In this document: one piece after another, positions 53,463-63,525 of the stretch | Layout: every line of letters starts with the position of its first letter | How positions within the stretch are numbered: position 1 is the first letter of the stretch | Source of the DNA: Bordetella genomosp. 7 | GTDB taxonomy: Bacteria; Pseudomonadota; Gammaproteobacteria; Burkholderiales; Burkholderiaceae_B | NCBI RefSeq assembly: GCF_002261265.1 | Contig: NZ_NEVK01000003.1 | Location: 496,001-560,000 of the forward strand | Direction: 5' to 3' | Length of the DNA stretch: 64,000 nucleotides | Translations under genes and position numbers: made by a program | The notes under the pieces: model-generated | What the model was told of the DNA's origin: nothing | What the model saw: the letters and a program-made list of their open reading frames with translations, nothing else | Databases searched by the model: none

Positions 53463-54116
53463 ATGGCATGGTCCCGCGATGAAATGGCCGCGCGCGCCGC
53501 GCGCGAGCTGCACGACGGTTTTTACGTAAACCTGGGCATAGGCTTGCCCACCCTTGTGGCCAACCACGTGCCTGCCGGCATCGAAGTCTGGCTGCAGTCC
53601 GAAAACGGCCTGCTGGGCATCGGCCCGTTTCCCACCGACGACCAGGTCGACGCCGACCTGATCAACGCCGGCAAGCAGACGGTTACCACCTTGCCGGGCT
53701 CTTCCATTTTCTCGTCGGCCGACTCGTTCGCGATGATACGTGGCGGCAAGATCAACCTGGCGATCCTGGGGGCCATGCAGGTGTCCGAAAAGGGCGACCT
53801 GGCCAACTGGATGATTCCCGGCAAGATGGTCAAGGGCATGGGCGGCGCCATGGACCTGGTGGCCGGTGTCGGCCGCGTCGTGGTGTTGATGGAGCACGTG
53901 GCCAAGAAAAAAGACGGCACCGAAGACATCAAGCTGCTGCCCGAATGCACGCTGCCCCTGACCGGCGTGGGCGTGGTCAATCTCATCATTACCGACCTGG
54001 GCGTGATGGAAGTGGGCGACAACGGCCTGAAGCTGATCGAACTGGCCCCCGGGGTCACCGTCGAAGAAATCCAGGCCAAGACCAAGGCCCGGCTCGACGT
54101 ATCCGCTGTCGCCTGA
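53463..54116 (+). CDS. scoB: 3-oxoacid CoA-transferase subunit B
   Basis: The 217-residue protein has [15 protein letters not shown] and the catalytic Glu in [11 protein letters not shown], as in the beta subunit of the enzyme. The ATG follows AAGGAGAACACG. An intrinsic terminator ends the operon. Confidence 0.94.
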   Translation: MAWSRDEMAARAARELHDGFYVNLGIGLPTLVANHVPAGIEVWLQSENGLLGIGPFPTDDQVDADLINAGKQTVTTLPGSSIFSSADSFAMIRGGKINLAILGAMQVSEKGDLANWMIPGKMVKGMGGAMDLVAGVGRVVVLMEHVAKKKDGTEDIKLLPECTLPLTGVGVVNLIITDLGVMEVGDNGLKLIELAPGVTVEEIQAKTKARLDVSAVA

Positions 54117-54140
54117 AACCGGGCGTCTGCGGTGTTCCCG

Positions 54141-54165
54141 AACCCTGCTGCGGCAGGGTTTTTTC
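54141..54165 (+). terminator. Rho-independent terminator of scoAB
   Basis: AACCCTGC (54141-54148), loop TGCG, GCAGGGTT (54153-54160), then TTTTC. It separates scoAB from the peptide-use operon. Confidence 0.85.
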
Positions 54166-54210
54166 ATGGGCGCTCGTGGCGCGCGCGGATGGCAGGGTAT
54201 TCCCGCAGTA

Positions 54211-54257
54211 TGAAAGCATATTTTCTTAATTAAAATTGCCATGAAAACAAATTTACA
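54211..54257 (+). promoter_or_regulatory. AT-rich control region of the peptide operon, possible RpiR operators
   Basis: This stretch is markedly AT-rich compared with its surroundings. It holds GAAA-GCATAT-TTTC (54212-54225), the 8-bp palindrome TTAATTAA (54227-54234) and an imperfect TGAAAACAAATTTACA (54242-54257). Such A/T-rich dyads are typical binding sites for RpiR regulators. Boxes for a promoter cannot be assigned with certainty. Confidence 0.35.
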
Positions 54258-54260
54258 TTG

Positions 54261-55160
54261 ATGCCCTACCGCACTTTCATGGCCCAACCCAGCCCATCCG
54301 TCGCGGCCCGGATCGCCCGCGCCCAGCCTGATCTGAGCCGCGCCCAGCATCGCATGGCCGAATACGTGCTGGCGCACCAGTTCCGAGTGGCCACGATGAC
54401 AATCGACGAATTCGCGGCGGCGGTGGGCGTGTCGGTGGCGTCGGCGAACCGGTTCGCGCGTGCGCTGGGGCTGCCCGGCTATCCGCAATTCCGCGCCGAA
54501 CTGGCGCGGGGCTTTGAAGCCGCTCTGGAGCCGGTGGAAAAGCTGCGCGTGGAACTGGCGCATTCGGCGACTGCCGTGCAGGTCATGGCGGCCACGCTGG
54601 AAGAAGACATCCGCAATGCGCAGCGCACCCTGCAGGCGCTGGATGCCGAAGCCTGTGAACGGGCCGTAGACATCGTGCTGGCGGCCGAACGGGTTTTCAT
54701 CATCGGTTTCGGCTCCAGCGGCTTCCTGGCGGGCCTGCTGCAGCGCAACCTGTGCATGCACCTGTACTCGTGCGAATCGCTGGCCGGGCCCGGCGGCGTT
54801 TCGCACGCCGCGCGACAACTGGCCCGCATGACCGAACGCGACCTGGTCATCGCCATCGCCTTTCCGCGCTACCTGGCCGACACGGTCACGCTGGGGCGGG
54901 CCGCGCAAGACGCCGGCGTGCCGGTGCTGGTGCTGACCGACAAACCCACCTCGCCGCTGGCGCCGCTGGCCACGGTAGCGCTGTATGCGCATACCTCGCG
55001 CCAACTGTCGTCCAACTCTGAAACAGCCGCCCTGGGCCTGGTCGAAGGTCTGTCCGCGGCGGTGGCCCACCGGGCCAAGAACCCAATTCAGGCCGCAGCC
55101 GGCGTGACCCAGTCCGTCATGCCGTGGCTTTTCCATGGTGCAGGAGCAGGAAAAAGATGA
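54261..55160 (+). CDS. MurR/RpiR-family transcriptional regulator
   Basis: The protein has an N-terminal HTH_6 domain (RIARAQPDLSRAQHRMAEYVLAH, then ATMTIDEFAAAVGVSVASANRFARALGLPGYPQF region) and a C-terminal SIS domain (FIIGFGSSGFLAGLL), which usually senses a phosphosugar. The start is uncertain: ATG 54261 (299 residues) or ATG 54279 (MAQPSPS). It heads the peptide-use operon and overlaps the isoaspartyl peptidase gene by 4 bp. It may sense a muropeptide- or sugar-linked cue. Confidence 0.9.
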   Translation: MPYRTFMAQPSPSVAARIARAQPDLSRAQHRMAEYVLAHQFRVATMTIDEFAAAVGVSVASANRFARALGLPGYPQFRAELARGFEAALEPVEKLRVELAHSATAVQVMAATLEEDIRNAQRTLQALDAEACERAVDIVLAAERVFIIGFGSSGFLAGLLQRNLCMHLYSCESLAGPGGVSHAARQLARMTERDLVIAIAFPRYLADTVTLGRAAQDAGVPVLVLTDKPTSPLAPLATVALYAHTSRQLSSNSETAALGLVEGLSAAVAHRAKNPIQAAAGVTQSVMPWLFHGAGAGKR

Positions 55161-56137
55161 TTCAACCGGTTATCGCGATCCACGGTGGCGCGGGCGCCAT
55201 GTCGCGCGCCGCCATGTCGCCCGAGAAAGAACAGGAATACCTGTCGGCCCTGCGCGAAATCCTCCAGGCGGGACAGGCGGTGCTGGCCGCCGGCGGCACC
55301 GCGCTGGATGCGGTCACCGAGGCGGTGCGCCGTCTGGAAGACTGCCCGCTGTTCAATGCCGGCCATGGCGCGGTATTCACGAGCGCGGGCACGCATGAGC
55401 TGGACGCGTCCATCATGGATGGCGCCACGCTGCGCTGCGGCGCCATCGCGAACGTTTCGCGGGTGCGCAATCCCGTACTTGCCGCCCGTGCCGTCATGGA
55501 ACACAGCAAGCACGTGTTCTTTGTGGGCGCCGGGGCGGAAGACTATGCGCGCGCCCAGGGGCTGCAGATGGTGGATCCGTCTTATTTTTCGACGCAGGCG
55601 CGGCACGAACAGTTGTTGCGCGTACAGCGCGAAGCGCCCGGTGCGGCCGTGCTCGACCACGACGGCCACGCCATGGTGGCCGGCTGCCAGCCCGCGCCGG
55701 CCGACCCGCTGGATGCCGACAAGAAATTCGGCACGGTAGGGGCCGTGGCGGTAGATGCCCACGGCAATGTCGCGGCCGCGACCTCTACCGGCGGCATCAC
55801 CAATAAGCAGGTGGGGCGGGTGGGCGACGCACCCTTGATCGGCGCGGGTTGCTACGCCAGCAACCGCAGCTGCGCCGTCTCCACAACCGGCACCGGCGAA
55901 ATGTTCATCCGGGCAGTGGCTGCCTACGACGTGGCCGCACAGATGGAATATGCCGGCGCCACCCTGCGCGACGCCGCCGACCGCGTGGTGTTCGACAAGC
56001 TGCCCGCCATCCAGGGCAAGGGCGGGCTGATCGCCGTCGACGCGCAGGGCAACGTGGTCCTGCCCTTCAACACCGAAGGCATGTATCGCGGCTATGCCCG
56101 CGTGGGCGAAGACCCGGTTGCCGCCATCTACCAATGA
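55157..56137 (+). CDS. iaaA: Isoaspartyl peptidase/L-asparaginase
   Basis: The 326-residue Ntn-hydrolase precursor starts MIQPVIAIHGGAGAMSR. The predicted autocleavage site and nucleophile is Thr193 in KFGTVGAVAVD, followed by TSTGGITNK, as in E. coli IaaA (EcAIII). It degrades isoaspartyl dipeptides formed by protein damage and has weak asparaginase activity. In E. coli iaaA precedes gsiABCD, the same order as here. Confidence 0.94.
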   Translation: MIQPVIAIHGGAGAMSRAAMSPEKEQEYLSALREILQAGQAVLAAGGTALDAVTEAVRRLEDCPLFNAGHGAVFTSAGTHELDASIMDGATLRCGAIANVSRVRNPVLAARAVMEHSKHVFFVGAGAEDYARAQGLQMVDPSYFSTQARHEQLLRVQREAPGAAVLDHDGHAMVAGCQPAPADPLDADKKFGTVGAVAVDAHGNVAAATSTGGITNKQVGRVGDAPLIGAGCYASNRSCAVSTTGTGEMFIRAVAAYDVAAQMEYAGATLRDAADRVVFDKLPAIQGKGGLIAVDAQGNVVLPFNTEGMYRGYARVGEDPVAAIYQ

Positions 56138-56173
56138 CTGCCGCACAACGCCGCCGCCCGCCGGGCGGCCAGT

Positions 56174-58063
56174 ATGGGAACAAGCAATATGGTTGACCGT
56201 GCAAGCAGCCTTGCGCTGCCTGACAATCGTGTCGTACAGGTCGACGGCCTGAGCGTGCGTTTTTCCACGTCCGAGCGCACGGTCGAAGCCGTGCGCAATC
56301 TGTCGTTTCAAGTCAGCCGGGGCGAAACGCTCGCCATCGTGGGCGAGTCCGGGTCCGGCAAGTCGGTGACGTCGCTGGCGCTGATGCGACTGGTCGAACA
56401 TGGGGGCGGCAATATCACCGGAGGCAGTATGCTGCTGCGCCGGCGCAATGGCTCGGTGGTCGATCTGGCGCGCGCCTCTGGCTCCACCATGCGCAGCATA
56501 CGCGGCGCGGATGTGGCCATGATCTTCCAGGAGCCCATGACCTCGCTGAACCCCGTGTTCACGGCGGGCGACCAGATTGCCGAATCGATCCGCGTGCACC
56601 AGGGCATGGACGCCGCCGGCGCGCGCGCGGAAGCCTTGCGCATGCTGGAGCGCGTGCGCATTCCCGAAGCAAGCCAGGTCATGGGCCGCTATCCGCACCA
56701 GTTGTCGGGCGGCATGCGCCAGCGCGTCATGATCGCCATGGCGCTGTCGTGCAAGCCCCAGCTGCTGATCGCCGACGAACCGACCACGGCGCTGGACGTC
56801 ACCATCCAGGCGCAGATCCTGCAACTGATCCGGCAGCTGCAGCAAGAAATGAACATGGGCGTGATCTTCATCACGCACGATATGGGCGTGGTGGCCGAAG
56901 TGGCCGACCGCGTGCTTGTCATGTACCGGGGCGACAAGGTCGAAGAGGGTGATTCCCGGCAGGTGTTCGAGCGCCCCGCCCACGCATACACGCGCGCGCT
57001 GCTGTCGGCGGTGCCGCGTCTGGGAGCGATGTCGGGCACCGATCTGCCCGCCAAGTTCCCCTTGCTGCGCGTGGACGCACCCGATCTGCCCGCGCCGGTC
57101 GAGCCGCACGATACGGTGCGCGGCGACGTACAGCCCATTCTGCGCGTCAAAGACCTGGTCACCCGTTTCGACGTGCCCAGCGGCCTGTTCGGCCGCGTCA
57201 GGCGGCGGGTGCACGCGGTCGAGCGCGTCAGCTTCGATCTGTACCCTGGCGAGACCCTGGCGCTCGTGGGCGAATCCGGTTGCGGCAAGTCGACCACCGG
57301 GCGGTCGTTGCTGCGCCTGGTGGAAAGCCAGAGCGGGGCCATCGAGTTCGGCGGCCAGAACATCCGCGACATGCCCGCCAGCGAATTGCAGCATCTGCGC
57401 CGCAATATCCAGTTCATCTTCCAGGACCCGTTCGCGTCGCTCGACCCGCGCGTGACGGTGGGCTTTTCCATCATGGAGCCGCTGCTCGTGCACGGCATCG
57501 CCAAGGGCGCGCAGGCCCGCGAGCGGGTGGCCTGGCTGCTCGAAAAAGTGGGCTTGCCGCCGGAGCATGCCAGCCGCTATCCCCACGAGTTTTCCGGTGG
57601 CCAGCGCCAGCGCATTGCCATCGCTCGCGCGCTGGCCCTGAATCCCAAGGTGGTGGTGGCCGACGAGGCCGTCTCGGCATTGGATGTTTCCATCCAGGCG
57701 CAGATCGTCAACCTGATGCTGGACCTGCAGCGCGAACTGGGCGTGGCGTTCCTGTTCATTTCGCACGACATGGCCGTGGTGGAGCGCGTCAGCCACCGCG
57801 TGGCGGTGATGTACCTGGGCCAGATCGTCGAGATCGGCCCGCGGCGGGCCATCTTCGAGAACCCGCAGCATCCATACACGCGCAAGCTGATGGACGCGGT
57901 GCCCATCGCGGATCCCTCGCGCCGGCATCTGGCGCGCGAGCTGCTGTCCGATGAGATCCCCAGCCCGATACGGGCCGTCGGCGACGAACCGGTGGTCCAG
58001 CCGCTGGTGCAAGTGGCACCGCGGCATTTTGTCGCCCGGCATCGCATTGCCGGCGCCTATTGA
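56174..58063 (+). CDS. gsiA: Gsi-type peptide ABC transporter, dual ATPase
   Basis: The 629-residue protein fuses two ABC ATPases. Domain one has Walker A GESGSGKS at 57-64 and signature LSGGMRQR at 177-184. Domain two has GESGCGKS at 366-373 and signature FSGGQRQR at 473-480. E. coli GsiA is 623 residues and imports glutathione and peptides. A second ATG at 56189 is possible. It starts 37 bp after iaaA. Confidence 0.93.
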   Translation: MGTSNMVDRASSLALPDNRVVQVDGLSVRFSTSERTVEAVRNLSFQVSRGETLAIVGESGSGKSVTSLALMRLVEHGGGNITGGSMLLRRRNGSVVDLARASGSTMRSIRGADVAMIFQEPMTSLNPVFTAGDQIAESIRVHQGMDAAGARAEALRMLERVRIPEASQVMGRYPHQLSGGMRQRVMIAMALSCKPQLLIADEPTTALDVTIQAQILQLIRQLQQEMNMGVIFITHDMGVVAEVADRVLVMYRGDKVEEGDSRQVFERPAHAYTRALLSAVPRLGAMSGTDLPAKFPLLRVDAPDLPAPVEPHDTVRGDVQPILRVKDLVTRFDVPSGLFGRVRRRVHAVERVSFDLYPGETLALVGESGCGKSTTGRSLLRLVESQSGAIEFGGQNIRDMPASELQHLRRNIQFIFQDPFASLDPRVTVGFSIMEPLLVHGIAKGAQARERVAWLLEKVGLPPEHASRYPHEFSGGQRQRIAIARALALNPKVVVADEAVSALDVSIQAQIVNLMLDLQRELGVAFLFISHDMAVVERVSHRVAVMYLGQIVEIGPRRAIFENPQHPYTRKLMDAVPIADPSRRHLARELLSDEIPSPIRAVGDEPVVQPLVQVAPRHFVARHRIAGAY

Positions 58064-58099
58064 TAAGCAAGCCGTCTGTAGACCCCAAGGAGCCTGTTC

Positions 58100-59662
58100 A
58101 TGAGTAATCGAGTCAAACCGCTGTTGCGGCGCAAAACCCTGGCGGCCAGCCTGCTGGCGCTGTCCGCGCTGACCTTCGGCGGCGCCGCCTACGCGGCCAA
58201 GGACGTGGTGCTGGCGCTGAGTTCGCAGGCCGAGACACTCGACCCGTACAACACCAACACCACGCTCACCACTGCGGTGACCAAGTCGTTCTACGAAGGT
58301 CTCTTCGAATTCGACAAAGACCTGAAGATCAGGCCAGTGCTCGCCGAAAGCTACGAAGTGGCTCCCGATGGCCTGGTGTACACGTTCAAGTTGCGCCAGG
58401 GCGTGAAGTTCCACGATGGTACGGACTTCAACGCGGCGGCCGTGAAGACCAATCTCGAACGCGTCCTCAATCGCGACAACCGCCTGGCGCGCTACAACCA
58501 GTTCAACCGCATCGACAAAGTCGAGGCTGTCGACGACCACACGGTGCGCATCACGCTGAAAGAGCCGTTCGCGCCGTTCATCAACTCGCTGGCCCACGCC
58601 TCGGCCGCCATGATCTCGCCGGCCGCGCTGGAAAAATACGGCAAGGAAATTGCGTTCAACCCGGTAGGCACCGGCCCGTTCGTGTTCGACGGCTGGAAGC
58701 AGACCGACTACGTGCGCGGCAAGAAGTTCGACGGTTACTGGAAGAAGGGCTACCCCAAAGTCGACAGCGTTACCTGGAAGCCCGTGCTCGAGAACAGCAC
58801 GCGGGCGGCCATGCTGCAGACCGGCGAAGCCGATTTCGCGTATACGCTGCCGTACGAGCAGGCCGCGCAATTGGACAAGAGCGACAAGCTCGACGTCATC
58901 ACCGGCGACTCCATCGTCACGCGCTACGTCAGCTTCAACGTCCAGCACAAGCCTTTCGACAACGTGAAAGTGCGCCAGGCCATCAATTACGCCATCAATC
59001 GCGAGGCCCTGGCCAAGGTGGCGTTCTCCGGCTACGCCTTCCCCGCCCAGGGCATCGTGCCGCAGGGCGTGGCCTATGCGCACAAGATCGAGCCGTGGCC
59101 CTACGATCCCAAGAAGGCCAAGGAACTGTTGGCCGAGGCCGGCTATCCCGACGGCTTCGAATCGGTGCTGTGGGGCGGCTACGCCAACTCCACGACGCAG
59201 AAGGTTCTGCAGTTCCTGCAGCAGCAACTGCGCCAGGTGGGCATCAAGGTGCAGGTGCAGGCCCTGGAAGTGGGGCAGCGCACGGAATGGGTGCAGCAGG
59301 CGCCCGAACCTGCCAAGGCGCCCGTGCGCATGTACTACGCCGGCTGGTCCGCTTCCACCGGCGAGGCCGACTGGGCGCTGCGTCCGTTGCTGGCATCCGA
59401 AGCGTTTCCGCCCCGGTTGAACAACACCGCCTACTACAAGAACGATGTGGTGGACGCCAATATCGCCAAGGCCCTGCGTTCGGTCGATGACCAGGAAAAG
59501 GCGCAGCTGTACAAAGAGGCGCAAGAGCAGATCTGGAAAGACGCGCCGTGGGCCGCGCTGGTCACCGAGCGCACGCTGTACGCCCGCAGCAAGAAGCTCG
59601 ACGGTGTGTACGTGATGCCCGACGGCAACATCAACACCGGCGAAATCACGCTTTCCGAGTAA
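58100..59662 (+). CDS. gsiB: Gsi-type periplasmic peptide-binding protein
   Basis: The 520-residue SBP_bac_5 protein has a signal peptide (cleaved near AYAAKD) and the family pattern [17 protein letters not shown] and [14 protein letters not shown]. It delivers glutathione, dipeptides or other short peptides to the GsiCD pore. The ATG follows AAGGAGCCTGTTC. The ligand is inferred from gene order and may differ from glutathione. Confidence 0.92.
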   Translation: MSNRVKPLLRRKTLAASLLALSALTFGGAAYAAKDVVLALSSQAETLDPYNTNTTLTTAVTKSFYEGLFEFDKDLKIRPVLAESYEVAPDGLVYTFKLRQGVKFHDGTDFNAAAVKTNLERVLNRDNRLARYNQFNRIDKVEAVDDHTVRITLKEPFAPFINSLAHASAAMISPAALEKYGKEIAFNPVGTGPFVFDGWKQTDYVRGKKFDGYWKKGYPKVDSVTWKPVLENSTRAAMLQTGEADFAYTLPYEQAAQLDKSDKLDVITGDSIVTRYVSFNVQHKPFDNVKVRQAINYAINREALAKVAFSGYAFPAQGIVPQGVAYAHKIEPWPYDPKKAKELLAEAGYPDGFESVLWGGYANSTTQKVLQFLQQQLRQVGIKVQVQALEVGQRTEWVQQAPEPAKAPVRMYYAGWSASTGEADWALRPLLASEAFPPRLNNTAYYKNDVVDANIAKALRSVDDQEKAQLYKEAQEQIWKDAPWAALVTERTLYARSKKLDGVYVMPDGNINTGEITLSE

Positions 59663-59735
59663 GCGGCCGCCAGGCTGCAACACGGACGATGCGCGGGGCG
59701 CCCCGCGTCCCGCGCATCGCCGACCAGGTTGAAAA

Positions 59736-60656
59736 ATGCTGAATTACTTCCTCAAGCGGCTGGTTGGGCTGGTGCCCACGCTATTGATCGTGGCGGTGCT
59801 GGTGTTCCTGTTCGTGCACATGCTGCCGGGCGACCCCGCGCGCCTGGCGGCAGGGCAGGACGCCGATCTGGAAACCGTTGAACTGGTGCGCGCGGAACTG
59901 GGGCTGGACAAGCCGCTGCCCGAACAATTCATGCGCTTTTTCACCAATATCGTCCAGGGCGACCTGGGCACATCGATGCGCACGCGGCGTCCGGTATCCA
60001 CCGAGATCGCCGAGCGCTTCATGCCTACGCTGCTGTTGACGCTGGTCAGCATGGCCTGGTCGGTGCTGTTCGGCATGACCATCGGCATTTTTTCCGCGGT
60101 GTTCCGCAACCGGTGGCCCGATCGCCTGGGCATGACGCTGGCCGTGTCGGGAATTTCGTTCCCGGCGTTCGCGCTGGGCATGCTGCTGATGCAGGTGTTC
60201 TCGGTGAACCTGGGCTGGCTGCCCACGGTGGGGGCCGACAGCTGGAAACACTACATCCTGCCGTCGCTCACGCTGGGCGCCGCGGTGGCCGCCGTGATGG
60301 CGCGCTTCACGCGCGCATCATTTGTCGAAGTCATCCAGGAAGATTTCGTGCGCACGGCCCGCGCCAAGGGGTTGCGCGAGCGTGTCGTCATCGTCAAGCA
60401 TACGCTGCGCAACGCGCTCATTCCCGTGGTCACCATGATGGGGCTGCAGTTCGGTTTCCTGCTGGGCGGCTCCATTGTTGTCGAGGCGGTCTTCAACTGG
60501 CCCGGGCTGGGCCGGCTGCTGGTCGATTCGGTCAACATGCGCGACTATCCCGTCATCCAGGCGCTGGTCCTGTTGTTCTCGCTCGAGTTCATCCTGATCA
60601 ACCTGGTCGTGGACATGCTCTATGGTTTCATCAACCCCACCATACGCTACAAATGA
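59736..60656 (+). CDS. gsiC: Gsi-type peptide ABC transporter permease
   Basis: The 306-residue permease has six membrane segments and the EAA-loop motif [26 protein letters not shown] near its C-terminus (location only). It matches the DppB/GsiC family. It follows gsiB by 73 bp; that gap contains no clear terminator. Confidence 0.93.
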   Translation: MLNYFLKRLVGLVPTLLIVAVLVFLFVHMLPGDPARLAAGQDADLETVELVRAELGLDKPLPEQFMRFFTNIVQGDLGTSMRTRRPVSTEIAERFMPTLLLTLVSMAWSVLFGMTIGIFSAVFRNRWPDRLGMTLAVSGISFPAFALGMLLMQVFSVNLGWLPTVGADSWKHYILPSLTLGAAVAAVMARFTRASFVEVIQEDFVRTARAKGLRERVVIVKHTLRNALIPVVTMMGLQFGFLLGGSIVVEAVFNWPGLGRLLVDSVNMRDYPVIQALVLLFSLEFILINLVVDMLYGFINPTIRYK

Positions 60657-60663
60657 GGCGGCC

Positions 60664-61560
60664 ATGACACAGACGACCGCCGTGAATGCCGGCATCAATA
60701 CTGCCACCAACGTGCGAACCCCCTGGGGCGAATTCTGGCGCAAGTTCCGCAAGCAGCATGTGGGCGTAGCCGCCCTGGTGTTCGTGCTGCTGCTGGTGCT
60801 GGTCGCCGTGCTGGCGCCCTGGATCACGCCGTACGACGCCGAGAATTACTTCGACTACGACATGATCAACACCGGGCCGTCCGCGGCCCACTGGTTCGGC
60901 GTAGACCCGCTGGGCCGCGATATCTTCAGCCGCATCCTGGCCGGCGCGCGCATTTCGCTGGCGGCCGGCTTCCTGTCGGTGCTGCTGGGCGGCCTGGTGG
61001 GCACTGCCCTGGGGCTGCTGGCCGGCTACTACGAAGGCTGGTGGGACCGCATCACCATGCGGATCTCGGACGTGCTGTTCGCCTTTCCGGGCATCCTACT
61101 GGCCCTGGGCGTGGTCGCCATTCTGGGCAGCAGCATGGTCAACGTCGTGGTGGCGGTGTCGGTGTTCAGCGTGCCGGCCTTTGCCCGCCTGGTGCGCGGC
61201 AATACGCTTGCCCTCAAGCACCTGACCTACATCGAGGCCACCAAGAGCATCGGCGCTTCCGACTGGACCATCCTGATGCGCCACATCCTGCCGGGCACCA
61301 TTTCGTCCATCGTGGTGTACTTCACCATGCGCGTGGGCACATCCATCATTACGGCGGCCAGCCTGTCGTTCCTGGGCATGGGCGCGCAGCCGCCCACGCC
61401 CGAATGGGGCGCCATGCTCAATGAGGCTCGCGCCGACATGGTAAACGCCCCCCACGTGGCCCTGTTCCCCAGCCTGGCCATCTTCTTCACCGTGCTGGCG
61501 TTCAACCTGCTGGGCGACGCCTTGCGCGATGCCCTCGATCCCAAGATCGACCGCCTGTAG
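60664..61560 (+). CDS. gsiD: Gsi-type peptide ABC transporter permease
   Basis: The 298-residue DppC/GsiD-type permease has an N-terminal cytoplasmic segment, then six membrane helices; the EAA loop is [23 protein letters not shown] (location only). It starts 7 bp after gsiC with a GAGGCGGCC upstream, so both are translated from one message. Confidence 0.93.
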   Translation: MTQTTAVNAGINTATNVRTPWGEFWRKFRKQHVGVAALVFVLLLVLVAVLAPWITPYDAENYFDYDMINTGPSAAHWFGVDPLGRDIFSRILAGARISLAAGFLSVLLGGLVGTALGLLAGYYEGWWDRITMRISDVLFAFPGILLALGVVAILGSSMVNVVVAVSVFSVPAFARLVRGNTLALKHLTYIEATKSIGASDWTILMRHILPGTISSIVVYFTMRVGTSIITAASLSFLGMGAQPPTPEWGAMLNEARADMVNAPHVALFPSLAIFFTVLAFNLLGDALRDALDPKIDRL

Positions 61561-61569
61561 TCCGGCCCG

Positions 61570-62649
61570 ATGAATACGCAATCGATCATTCCGCGCGTCG
61601 GCATGTTGCCGGCGGGCCCCCTGGACGCCATTAGCGACGTGCGCGGCGTAACCGTCGGCCACTGCACGCTGGCCGATGCAGCCCTGCAGACCGGCGTCAC
61701 CGTGGTGCGTCCGCACCAGGGCGACGTCTACCGCGACAAGGTGCCGGCCGCCGCCGCGGTGCTCAATGGCTTCGGCAAGAGCGTGGGGCTGGTGCAGGTG
61801 CGAGAGCTCGGCGTGCTCGAAACGCCGCTGGCGCTGACCAACACTTTTGGCGTGGGCACGGTCGCCAATGCGCAGATCCGCGCGGCCCTGGCGGCCAACC
61901 CGTCCATCGGCCGCGATTGGCCCACCGTCAATCCGCTGGTGTTCGAGTGCAATGACGGGTATCTCAACGACATCCAGGCGCTGGCGGTGCAAGAAACGCA
62001 CTATGCCCAGGCGCTGGGCGCGGCCGATGCCCATTTTGCGCAGGGCTCGGTGGGGGCGGGGCGCGGCATGTCGTCATTCTCGCTGAAGGGCGGCATCGGA
62101 TCGGCGTCGCGCGTGGCAGAGATCCAGCCCGGCCTGCGTTACACCGTTGGAGCGCTGGTGCTGGCCAACTTCGGCAGGCTGCCCGCCCTGACGATCGCGG
62201 GCCGCCCATTCGGCCGCGAGCTGGCGCTGCGGCAGGATCGGGCCGTGGCCGCCGATGCGGCGCGCCCGGAGCAGGGCTCTATCATTCTGCTGCTGGCCAC
62301 CGACGCGCCTCTGGATGCGCGGCAGTTGCGGCGCGTGGCGTTGCGCGCCGGGGCCGGGCTGGCCCGCACCGGGTCGGTGTTCGGCCATGGAAGCGGAGAC
62401 ATCGCCCTGGCGTTTTCCACCGCCTACACCGTTCCGCACCTGGCCGAACGCGGCATGCCGGCCGTGTCCATGCTGCACGAAACCCGCATCGACCCCTTGT
62501 TCGAGGCGGCCGCCGAATCCTGCGAACAGGCCATCGTGGCGGCCCTGTGGCACGCCGAATCGGTCACCGGGCGCGACGGCCACCGTCGCGCCTGCATCCG
62601 CGAAGCCGCGCCCGAATGGCGCCAATGGCTGGCCCGCACCGAACTGTAG
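61570..62649 (+). CDS. P1-family (S58) peptidase, DmpA/BapA-type
   Basis: The 359-residue protein matches the DmpA/beta-peptidyl aminopeptidase family. ALTNTFGVGTVAN and GSVGAGRGMSSFSLKGG are in the N-terminal part. The predicted self-cleavage and nucleophile residue is Ser237 in EQGSIILLLATDAPL, giving alpha and beta chains. GHGSGDIALAFSTA is in the beta chain. Family members cleave N-terminal D-amino acids or beta-amino acids. It starts 9 bp after gsiD. Confidence 0.9.
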   Translation: MNTQSIIPRVGMLPAGPLDAISDVRGVTVGHCTLADAALQTGVTVVRPHQGDVYRDKVPAAAAVLNGFGKSVGLVQVRELGVLETPLALTNTFGVGTVANAQIRAALAANPSIGRDWPTVNPLVFECNDGYLNDIQALAVQETHYAQALGAADAHFAQGSVGAGRGMSSFSLKGGIGSASRVAEIQPGLRYTVGALVLANFGRLPALTIAGRPFGRELALRQDRAVAADAARPEQGSIILLLATDAPLDARQLRRVALRAGAGLARTGSVFGHGSGDIALAFSTAYTVPHLAERGMPAVSMLHETRIDPLFEAAAESCEQAIVAALWHAESVTGRDGHRRACIREAAPEWRQWLARTEL

Positions 62650-62698
62650 GCCGGCTTGTCGGGCCGTCACGGGCCCATACTCTTTCTAGCCCGCATCT

Positions 62699-63517
62699 AT
62701 GAAAATCCTGATTTCCACCGACATCGAGGGCGTGGCCGGCGTATTTCACGCCGAGCAGACGCGGCCGGGCAACGGCGAATACGAACGCGCGCGCGCCTGG
62801 ATGACCGGCGAGGCCAATGCCGCCATCGAAGGCGCGTTCGACGGCGGCGCCGACGAGGTGCTGGTCAACGATTCGCACGGCGGCTTTCGCAACCTGTTGC
62901 CCGACGCGCTCGATGCGCGGGCGCGCGTCGTGCTGGGCAAGCCGCGTTACCTGGGCATGATGGGCGGCCTGGAAGAATCCTGCGACGCGGTCTGCCTGGT
63001 GGGCTACCACGCACGTTCGCAGGCGCGCGGCATACTGGCGCATACGATCAACAGTTTTGCGTACGCGCGCGTATTCATCAACGGCGTCGAGCTGGGCGAA
63101 GCCGGCCTGTACGGGGCGCTTGCCGGCGAACTGGGCGTGCCCGTGATCATGGCCAGCGGCGATGATGTCTTCATCGAAGAGACTCGGCCGCTGTTCCCGC
63201 GCGCCCGCTGGGTGCAGACCAAGGTGGCGCACGGACAGGGCAGCGGCGTGTCGCTGTCGCCCGCGGCCGCGCGCCAGGCCATTGCGGCCGCGGTCCGGGA
63301 CGCCGTGCGCGAGGCCGGCCAGGCGGTTCCCCTGCGTATCGCGCCGCCTATAGAATGCCGGTTGCAGACACAGAGCACGGCGTTGGCCGATCTGTTCTGC
63401 ATGTGGCCCACGCTCGAGCGCGTGGACGGCGTGACCTTGCGCTTTACCGTAGAAAGCATGCAGGCCGCCATCCGCACGCTGAATTGCCTGTCGGCCATGT
63501 CGTCCATGTTGCGCTGA
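62699..63517 (+). CDS. M55-family D-aminopeptidase (DppA-like)
   Basis: The 272-residue protein has the zinc ligands at the same numbers as Bacillus DppA: Asp8 and Glu10 (STDIEGV), His60 (VNDSH) and His104 (GYHA), with a Glu near 131-134. DppA is specific for D-Ala-D-Ala and similar peptides in a self-compartmentalised decamer. It is placed after the P1 peptidase with a 49-bp gap and before the M24 peptidase, so peptides carrying D-residues are likely substrates. Confidence 0.92.
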   Translation: MKILISTDIEGVAGVFHAEQTRPGNGEYERARAWMTGEANAAIEGAFDGGADEVLVNDSHGGFRNLLPDALDARARVVLGKPRYLGMMGGLEESCDAVCLVGYHARSQARGILAHTINSFAYARVFINGVELGEAGLYGALAGELGVPVIMASGDDVFIEETRPLFPRARWVQTKVAHGQGSGVSLSPAAARQAIAAAVRDAVREAGQAVPLRIAPPIECRLQTQSTALADLFCMWPTLERVDGVTLRFTVESMQAAIRTLNCLSAMSSMLR

Positions 63518-63525
63518 GGAACCCC

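Noticed and set aside
55088-59683. 1531-codon open frame antisense to the peptide operon
   Set aside because: His/Arg/Gly-rich low-similarity translation opposite several intact conserved genes, explained by codon bias in GC-rich DNA.
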